Notes under the pieces: generated by a model | The model's input: only the letters and a program-made list of their open reading frames with translations | Told to the model about the DNA's origin: nothing | The model's database searches: none | Shown: one piece after another, positions 58,521-64,000 of the stretch | Layout: each line of letters opens with the position of its first letter | Position numbering within the stretch: position 1 is the first letter of the stretch | DNA from: Anaerolineae bacterium | GTDB lineage: Bacteria > Chloroflexota > Anaerolineae > Anaerolineales > Anaerolineaceae | Length of the DNA stretch: 64,000 nt | Reading direction: 5' to 3' | NCBI GenBank assembly: GCA_013314735.1 | Contig: JABUFD010000005.1 | Span: 62,001 to 126,000 of the forward strand | Translations under genes and position numbers: made by a program

Positions 58521-59543
58521 TTACCACTGGATGCCGAGGAGAATACTGTTGATACCGCTGCCCACTCCCATCAGGCACACTTTGTCGCCGTCATGCAGAA
58601 TGCCGTCCGTGATGCCCTGTGCCAGGCACAACGGGGCAGCCACCGAACCCGTATTGCCCATGGTGCGCAGATTGGGATAATCCATCCCATCCAGCGGCAT
58701 ATTGAGCGCTTTCAATGCCTTCAACCGCTGCGGTTCGCTGACCTGGTGGGTAAAGATGCGGTCAATCGTTTTTTCATTCCATCCCGGCATGGCCTGCTTA
58801 AACAATTCCCAGGCCTTCAACACCACCTTGGTGCCCTCCGAAAGCAATTCCTGCGAATTGGTATGCATCCAGGTGCGCTGCGCCACACACAATTTGTTGT
58901 TATGGGTGCCGCTGTAATTGGCGCCGCCAACCAGGTGTTTCCCGCTTCTGGATTTGTCTTTATGGGTCAATACCATTCCCACTGCGGCAGAACCGAGGGT
59001 GAATGAAGCCAGGTTGTCGCGGATGTCATCCTTGACCACCCCGTTATTGAGCATTTTGTGCATCGTGGCCAGCTGGCCTTCGCGCGGTGATTCTGCCGCA
59101 ACCACCAGGCCGGTATCGATCTGGCCCAGTTCGATCATGTTGGCAATCATCAGCATTCCGTTCAGGAATCCCAGGCAGGCGTTGACCACGTCAAAGTTCA
59201 ATGTTTCAGGGAGCAATCCGATCTTGTCATGCACAAAAACAGCGTTGGCTGGTTCAATGTAATCATGGCACACGCCGGCATAGATCAGGCATTGCACATC
59301 CTCTTTGGCGATGCCGGCATTGGCAATTGCACGGCGGCCGGCTTCGGCAGCGCCATCGGACGGTTCGACCCCTTCATCCCACCAGCGGCGTTCAATGATG
59401 CCGGTCAGCCGTTCAAAAATGGGACGAGGGATGCCCAATTTGCGGTAGACAGGTTTCAACTGGTCTTCAAACCAGGCGGTGGTTACCACCTGGTCGGGGA
59501 TCACGTAACCCATTGCTTCGATGCAAACATTATTGTAGTACAT
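58521..59543 (-). CDS. oleA: Acyl-CoA head-to-head condensing thiolase OleA
   Basis: 340 residues. Thiolase fold with OleA-specific residues: acylated Cys123 in N-A-C-L-G-F, general-base Glu97 in D-Y-I-E-P, His266 in T-H-Q-V-S and Asn297 in G-N-T-G-S. OleA condenses two acyl-CoA molecules into a 2-alkyl-3-ketoacid, the committed step. GGAGGAG lies upstream of the ATG at 59543. It begins the operon oleA-B-C-D. It is distinct from FabH, which has a shorter loop and uses malonyl-ACP. Confidence 0.95.
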   Translation of the reverse strand: MYYNNVCIEAMGYVIPDQVVTTAWFEDQLKPVYRKLGIPRPIFERLTGIIERRWWDEGVEPSDGAAEAGRRAIANAGIAKEDVQCLIYAGVCHDYIEPANAVFVHDKIGLLPETLNFDVVNACLGFLNGMLMIANMIELGQIDTGLVVAAESPREGQLATMHKMLNNGVVKDDIRDNLASFTLGSAAVGMVLTHKDKSRSGKHLVGGANYSGTHNNKLCVAQRTWMHTNSQELLSEGTKVVLKAWELFKQAMPGWNEKTIDRIFTHQVSEPQRLKALKALNMPLDGMDYPNLRTMGNTGSVAAPLCLAQGITDGILHDGDKVCLMGVGSGINSILLGIQW

Positions 59544-59864
59544 ACCAATCTCCTCCTTGCCAGTTTCCTGCTGATGCTGTTTTTTATTGTGGGATCAATC
59601 CATGGAATGGGGCACGGGATATGCTGCCTGATGGATTGTTTTGCGCAAGAAAATTATGACGCACTGTGTCAATTTTTATAATTTTTATCTAGTTTATTAA
59701 TATTGATTATACAAAGCTTGAGAATTCTTGACAAGTGATTCACTGGAATTGAATTGTTAAGAAAAGGTCGTGTGTCTGCGGAAACTGCAATGGTTGCACC
59801 CCTCTGCTGATTTCGCAGAAGGATGCGGTGCTCAAGAGCAGGGCAATGAGTGCAACTGCCGGAT
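59544..59864. promoter_or_regulatory. Intergenic region upstream of oleA
   Basis: Contains an AT-rich tract (59670-59720) and a near-palindrome TGACGCACTGTGTCA at 59657-59671 (one mismatch), 114 bases before oleA, a plausible regulator site. A terminator-like stem (TCTGCGGAAA with TTTCGCAGA, 59775-59819) follows the NuoF-like gene on the minus strand and is trailed by CCTTTTCTT. No ORF is convincing. Confidence 0.45.
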
Positions 59865-61298
59865 TCAGGCAGCTGCGGCCATGGCGTGTATGGGCATGCG
59901 GCAGTGGTGAACAGGGCAAACATGCTCCACTGCGTGCGCTTCAAATTCGTCACGGAAAAATTTCATCGCGCTTAATACAGGTTCGGGTGCGGCCTGGCCC
60001 ATTCCGCAAAAACTCACCTGCGGCAGGTATTCGCCAATCCATTCCAGCATATCGAGGTCTTCCAGCCTTCCCTGCCCGTGGCAGATGCGCGTCAGGATTT
60101 CCAACATATGGGTGGTTCCGTTGCGGCAAGGATTGCATTTGCCGCACGATTCTCCCTGGGTGAACTCCATGAAATAGCGCGCCAGGTCCACCATGCAGGT
60201 ATCTTCATCGAGCACCAGGATACCGCCCGCTCCCAGCAGCGAACCAACCGCCTGCATGGAATCGTAGCTGATCGGCATATCCAGGTAAGCGGATGGCAGG
60301 CACCCTCCCATCGGGCCGTCAATCTGGATGGCCTTCAACTGTTTCCCACCTTTGATGCCGCCGCAGATGTCATAAATCACTTCTCGCAAAGTGGTGCCAA
60401 AGGCAACCTCAATGATACCTGGTTTCTCCACATCGCCGATCACCACGAAGGTTTTGGTACCGGAGCAATTTTCCATCCCGATTCCGGCATACCATTCTGC
60501 ACCGTGCAGGATGATATGGGGCACATTGGCGAGGGTTTCGACATTGTTGATGTTGGTAGGTTTCGCCCACAATCCGCGAATGGATGGGAAGGGTGGGCGC
60601 ACGCGCGGTTCCCCGCGCCGGCCCATGATCGATTCCATCAGCGCGCCTTCTTCGCCGCAAACAAACGCCCCCGCGCCGCGTGCCAGGTCCATCTCGTAGG
60701 TGAAATCGCTTCCAAGAATGTTCTTTCCCAACAACCCCAGTTGATACGCCTGTTCAATGGCGGTTTCCATGGTCTGGATGGTGCTGGGGTATTCGGAACG
60801 GCAATAGATCAACCCGCGTTCTGCGCCGATGGCATACGCGGCAATCGCCATACCTTCGATCACAGAATGGGGGTTGGTTTCCAGCAGGAGGCGGTTCATG
60901 TAGGCACCGGGATCGCCTTCGTTGCCGTTGCATACCAGGTACCGGGGAAGACCGGGTGAATTGCGGGTGAACTGCCATTTTTTTGCTGTTGGAAAGCCCG
61001 CACCGCCCCTGCCGCGCAACCCGGCCCGGAGCACCTCATCGATTACACTTTCCGGGCTCATTTCAGCCAAGGCTTTTGCCAGTGCGCTGTAGCCGCCCAC
61101 CGCCAGGTATTCCTGAATTTCCCTGGGATCGATCATGCCGCTGTGCTGCAGGATGACACGGGTTTCTTTGAGGTGCTGCGGACGCAGTTCACCCCAGAAG
61201 GTGAAGTGCTGCACATGGATGCGCCGCTGTTGGAACTGGTGGAAATATTTCATCTGCAATGCTGCCAGGTTGCTGGTTGTTACACTTTTCGTCATCAT
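59865..61298 (-). CDS. NuoF/HoxF-like NADH-binding flavoprotein, stand-alone
   Basis: 477 residues. Residues 65-410 match the 51-kDa subunit: G-R-G-G-A-G-F-P-T near residue 96 (FMN/NADH), N-G-N-E-G-D-P-G-A near 123, C-G-E-E-G-A-L near 216, and the 4Fe-4S motif E-S-C-G-K-C-N-P-C-R-N-G near 388. The C-terminus adds C-P-V-H-H-C. The N-terminal 60 residues are not a normal 2Fe-2S thioredoxin-like domain. It should take electrons from NAD(P)H, but no partner subunit (NuoE, NuoG, hydrogenase, formate dehydrogenase) is nearby, so the acceptor is unknown. Confidence 0.85.
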   Translation of the reverse strand: MMTKSVTTSNLAALQMKYFHQFQQRRIHVQHFTFWGELRPQHLKETRVILQHSGMIDPREIQEYLAVGGYSALAKALAEMSPESVIDEVLRAGLRGRGGAGFPTAKKWQFTRNSPGLPRYLVCNGNEGDPGAYMNRLLLETNPHSVIEGMAIAAYAIGAERGLIYCRSEYPSTIQTMETAIEQAYQLGLLGKNILGSDFTYEMDLARGAGAFVCGEEGALMESIMGRRGEPRVRPPFPSIRGLWAKPTNINNVETLANVPHIILHGAEWYAGIGMENCSGTKTFVVIGDVEKPGIIEVAFGTTLREVIYDICGGIKGGKQLKAIQIDGPMGGCLPSAYLDMPISYDSMQAVGSLLGAGGILVLDEDTCMVDLARYFMEFTQGESCGKCNPCRNGTTHMLEILTRICHGQGRLEDLDMLEWIGEYLPQVSFCGMGQAAPEPVLSAMKFFRDEFEAHAVEHVCPVHHCRMPIHAMAAAA

Positions 61299-61624
61299 GC
61301 GCTCCTCTCCTCTGTTGAAGATGTCATCGGGCGGTCAGGGATGATCGAAGGTAGGCGAACAGGTGCTGTCAACCTGCCAGCAATTTTGTCAGGACAAATT
61401 TGAATGGTGCGGCGACTTTGTGGTTCCGGTGAAACGACTGTTCCTTGCTGCACGAAAGAGCCAGCTACAATGAATGATTGGGTGAATGTGCGATGAGGTG
61501 GTTATGCCGAATGGAAATGCCTGCGGGTTGCAGGAAAACAAAGTTTTCATTCGGTGGGGGCATCCCGACCGCTGTGTTAATTAGATTGTATCCGAAATAT
61601 GGGCAAAAACAAGAACTTTGTGAT
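61299..61624. other. Gene-free gap with two inverted repeats
   Basis: No ORF, RNA gene or repeat is convincing. A TTTGTC-AG-GACAAA palindrome (61385-61398) lies 87 bases upstream of the NuoF-like start and could be an operator. A larger imperfect stem (CCGAATG at 61507-61513 with CATTCGG at 61548-61554, enclosing CCTGC/GCAGG) lies past the FAD oxidoreductase and may be an mRNA 3' stem. Confidence 0.4.
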
Positions 61625-63124
61625 TTATTGCACAGTCCGAAATGATTTCCGGTCTTCTTTGCATATTGCAGTAATCACTTTTCGGCCTGATTGGGCGGCG
61701 GTTGTAATTCCGCCCCAGGGTTCCACCCATTGGCCGGCCATGTAGTAGTTCTTGATTCCATCCAGCATGTAACCGGATTTTCCTGCGAACAATGCGCGGA
61801 CCAGGTTCCTGTCTGGGGCAAACGCCTGCATTGCTCCCATCCAGTTACCGGTAAAACGCTCCCGTGTAAGCGGCGTGGAAACATCAACCACTTGCACCGC
61901 CTCCCCGAAACCTGGGCGGAAATGCTCGATGGCCGCGATCACGTTTTGTGCGAGAACCTGTTTTTCTGCACTGTAAGTTGCCTGGTCGGGCAGCGCCTTC
62001 CACCATGCATACGATGAATCGAGAAAACTGGTGACCGCACTGCATCCCGCCGGCGCGGCGGAGGGGTCATAAAACTTTGTGTGAATGGTGATTTTCGTGT
62101 GTGTCTTTCCACCCGCTTCAAATGGAACAGGCACAAGATAGGTGATGGGCCCATTGACATCCGCAAAAGGATCAGCAACGCCGAGGTTCACCTGGACAGG
62201 TTGATCGGAGAGCTTCTCTGGACGAAATGGGGTGTTTTCCACGTCTTCTGCAATGCCTGGGAATTGGTAACAACTGGTGCGGCCATCTGCCGCAGAGATG
62301 ACCCGGTCGGCAGACCTGTGGGTGCCATCGTCCAGGATTACACCATGGACCTTGCCATTACTAACATCCAGCTTTGAAACCTTTGCCCGGTATTCGACCA
62401 CTCCTCCCAGCTCTGTGAAGCGTTGTTCGATTGCCCTGGCAAAATCGAGCCACCCTTTGGCGGGAATTCCCGCCATTTTCCGGTGCGCATACGCCAGGGG
62501 CAGCAGCATGGTCAACATCGGCACATCCGTTCCACCGAAATGGACGATGTTATGGAATACCTGCTTCAAATCTGGGTCATGGAATCGCTCGGCGAACTGG
62601 CGGATGGTGAGCCTGCCGTACTTCATTAACGATGGCATATGAGGGAGCGACAGGGCGGCGGCTTGGATTCCTGCGATTATTGACTTGAGCCCCCCAGTTT
62701 GCGGCATCGGTGGGTCAACTTTCAGGAAATCCCTGATCGCATGGGTGAACGTGGAAATACTTTCTTGCTCTGCAGGGAAGTGCTCCACCAGGTGGGTTTC
62801 CAACCGGTTGATATCCGAATAAATAGTGATTGCTTTTCCGCTGGTGGTGATGATGGTTCCAAAATTTTCGCCGAAAAACAGTTCACAATACTGGATCACC
62901 CCCAGTTCGCGCCATAATTCGTATAACGGGCTGCCTGGTGCCGAACCAGCCAGGCCTGCGGCACTGCCGTCGAACAGGTATCCTTTTCGTTTCCACGATG
63001 TACACAGACCGCCGGGCGTATTGGCCATTTCCAGGATGGTTGCCTGGTACCCATTCATTTGAGCATAACAACCTGCCGCCAAACCGGCAACACCTGCGCC
63101 AATGATGATGATGGTTTCTGCCAT
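61625..63124 (-). CDS. FAD-dependent oxidoreductase of the phytoene desaturase/retinol saturase (CrtI-like) family
   Basis: 499 residues. The dinucleotide motif I-I-G-A-G-V-A-G-L-A-A-G opens the protein (about 6-17), with the second half E-M-A-N-T-P-G-G-L-C at 32-41. A C-terminal G-x-x-G-Y-M-L-D-G-I near 455 and Q-W-V-E-P-W-G-G-I-T-T-A-A-Q-S-G-R-K close the FAD fold. These traits fit CrtI-like desaturases/isomerases and retinol saturases. Substrate could be an isoprenoid or acyl chain; proximity to the ole operon is suggestive, but it is a separate transcript. Confidence 0.83.
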   Translation of the reverse strand: MAETIIIIGAGVAGLAAGCYAQMNGYQATILEMANTPGGLCTSWKRKGYLFDGSAAGLAGSAPGSPLYELWRELGVIQYCELFFGENFGTIITTSGKAITIYSDINRLETHLVEHFPAEQESISTFTHAIRDFLKVDPPMPQTGGLKSIIAGIQAAALSLPHMPSLMKYGRLTIRQFAERFHDPDLKQVFHNIVHFGGTDVPMLTMLLPLAYAHRKMAGIPAKGWLDFARAIEQRFTELGGVVEYRAKVSKLDVSNGKVHGVILDDGTHRSADRVISAADGRTSCYQFPGIAEDVENTPFRPEKLSDQPVQVNLGVADPFADVNGPITYLVPVPFEAGGKTHTKITIHTKFYDPSAAPAGCSAVTSFLDSSYAWWKALPDQATYSAEKQVLAQNVIAAIEHFRPGFGEAVQVVDVSTPLTRERFTGNWMGAMQAFAPDRNLVRALFAGKSGYMLDGIKNYYMAGQWVEPWGGITTAAQSGRKVITAICKEDRKSFRTVQ

Positions 63125-63200
63125 GGGGTTTCCTTTGAATACGATTAAATGGATGACCGCATCGGAATTATACAGAAAATTGTGATAATTTGTTCATCAA

Positions 63201-63833
63201 TCATTCGAGATGATAAATGAGAAACCGGTCCCCCAGGTCCTGGTAGAGGGCATGCGCGGGTTGTGCCTTGCAAACCAGGGCGACATACAGATCGGCAGTG
63301 GAACCGGCAGCGTTGGCAATCATGAGATAAAACACCGGCAGCAGCCATGCGGCAGGAGCAATTGCGAACAGGAGCAGACATGCCAGGCTGATGACCACAA
63401 ACGGCGCCAGGCAGCTTTTCAGGTAACTGCTGCGGTCAAAATACCAGCCAGGCGCTGCTGCATATGCATAAACGCCCTTGAAGGCGTACTTCGGGCGGGT
63501 CTGGGTGGCAATACGGAAGAACAAGCCATGCAGGGCTTCATGTACTGTGATCATCACCATGGAAACCGCCAGCACAGCCACAATCCATCGCAGTCCTTCC
63601 AACAGGCCAAACTCAAATTCGGCAGGAATTAATGGTACAGCAGGACGAATCCAGCGGAGCAGTTGGAAGTTAATCGCTGCGAAGACCAACAGCAGCCCAA
63701 CGGATGCCAGGTTGAGGAACACGCCCAGGCGGGTATCGGCTTGCAGGTTAATTTCCCGCACCTGAACATACCGCGGCGGGAGGGTGGCCACTGCCCCATT
63801 TTTCCCCCTGACCTGGTTCACCGGCGCTTTCAT
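63201..63833 (-). CDS. DUF3267 membrane zinc metalloprotease
   Basis: 210 residues. Four hydrophobic helices. A zinc-binding H-E-A-L-H motif sits at residues 98-102 inside the second helix pair, the DUF3267 pattern. An N-terminal charged tail faces the cytoplasm. The family is a putative membrane protease without known substrates. The start codon overlaps the stop of the upstream gene (ATGA), implying coupling. Confidence 0.8.
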   Translation of the reverse strand: MKAPVNQVRGKNGAVATLPPRYVQVREINLQADTRLGVFLNLASVGLLLVFAAINFQLLRWIRPAVPLIPAEFEFGLLEGLRWIVAVLAVSMVMITVHEALHGLFFRIATQTRPKYAFKGVYAYAAAPGWYFDRSSYLKSCLAPFVVISLACLLLFAIAPAAWLLPVFYLMIANAAGSTADLYVALVCKAQPAHALYQDLGDRFLIYHLE

Positions 63834-64000
63834 GTCATCATCAAAAATGCCACCACAGCCAGCACCAGGGGCAGGGCGAGCAGTGCCATGCAGCCAGGTT
63901 TCTTTTTTTGTTGTACGGTTGGCGGTTGCTGCACTTCGACCGTTTCAGTTGGCGGGTCCTGTTTGGGCAGCCCGATGTCTGCCGGGATGCGGAACAGGAT
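63830..64000 (-). CDS. Membrane-anchored protein, C-terminal part (runs off right edge)
   Basis: 56 visible residues and a TGA stop, not bounded by a start in the window. The visible part is a Pro/Gln/Thr linker (P-P-T-E-T-V-E-V-Q-Q-P-P) followed by K-K-K-P-G-C and a single hydrophobic helix (about 20 residues) ending in M-M-T, so a tail-anchored topology. The stop overlaps the DUF3267 start by 4 bases. Family not recognisable from this piece. Confidence 0.65.
   Translation of the reverse strand: MLFRIPADIGLPKQDPPTETVEVQQPPTVQQKKKPGCMALLALPLVLAVVAFLMMT

Overview
The window looks like chromosomal DNA from a member of the Chloroflexota, most likely Anaerolineae. This is inferred from gene content rather than a marker gene: lipoproteins with long Thr/Pro linkers, a BTAD/NB-ARC/TPR regulator, a GH3-family protein, a DUF1854-linked ABC exporter under a c-di-AMP riboswitch, and an oleABCD cluster. 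Base composition is moderately GC-rich and even. There is no ribosomal RNA, CRISPR array, transposase or phage module. Two adjacent tRNA-Ser genes lie at 45.7-45.9 kb.

Layout. 0-3.0 kb: an ABC-2 efflux system (two permeases, one ATPase) behind a TetR repressor with a perfect 37-bp palindromic operator. 3.1-8.8 kb: a Nudix hydrolase, then a leftward operon of an MtmB-like methyltransferase homologue with leucine at the pyrrolysine position, a 26-residue membrane peptide, and an ECF transporter of YkoE-YkoD-YkoC type; its leader ends in an attenuator-like hairpin. 8.8-19 kb: a SUMF1-fold lipoprotein with three 16-bp operator-like repeats, TypA/BipA, an MFS carrier, an alkaline-phosphatase-superfamily enzyme, an iron alcohol dehydrogenase, and a methyltransferase/GH3 pair. 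19-34.8 kb: an HD-GYP signalling protein, MFS, EEP phosphatase, the BTAD regulator, ROK kinase, LarA-like protein, Fe-S protein, HhH coiled-coil membrane protein, TolB-like lipoprotein and a URO-D family protein.

34.8-45.6 kb: a c-di-AMP (ydaO) riboswitch upstream of a zinc-ribbon ABC exporter plus DUF1854 protein, two paralogous lyase-like lipoproteins, an ArsR plus multidomain persulfide/CoA-disulfide reductase operon, an antibiotic-kinase-like protein and an acetylxylan esterase. 45.6-49.4 kb: tRNA-Ser(UGA), tRNA-Ser(GCU), cupin, VOC protein, then an AbiEi/AbiEii toxin-antitoxin pair flanked by two gene relics (a cupin tail and a TfoX-like tail), followed by a CPBP protease. 49.5-54.9 kb: a uridine-kinase-like protein, DeoC, a lipoprotein, two small proteins, a second CPBP protease and an MFS carrier.

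54.9-64 kb: a complete leftward oleA-oleB-oleC-oleD operon for head-to-head condensation of fatty acids into long-chain olefins, with all expected catalytic residues, preceded by a lone NuoF-like flavoprotein, a CrtI-like FAD oxidoreductase, a DUF3267 membrane metalloprotease and a partial membrane-anchored protein. The strongest candidates for new biology are the non-pyrrolysine MtmB homologue tied to an ECF transporter with a tiny membrane ORF and attenuated leader, and the c-di-AMP-controlled exporter/DUF1854 operon.
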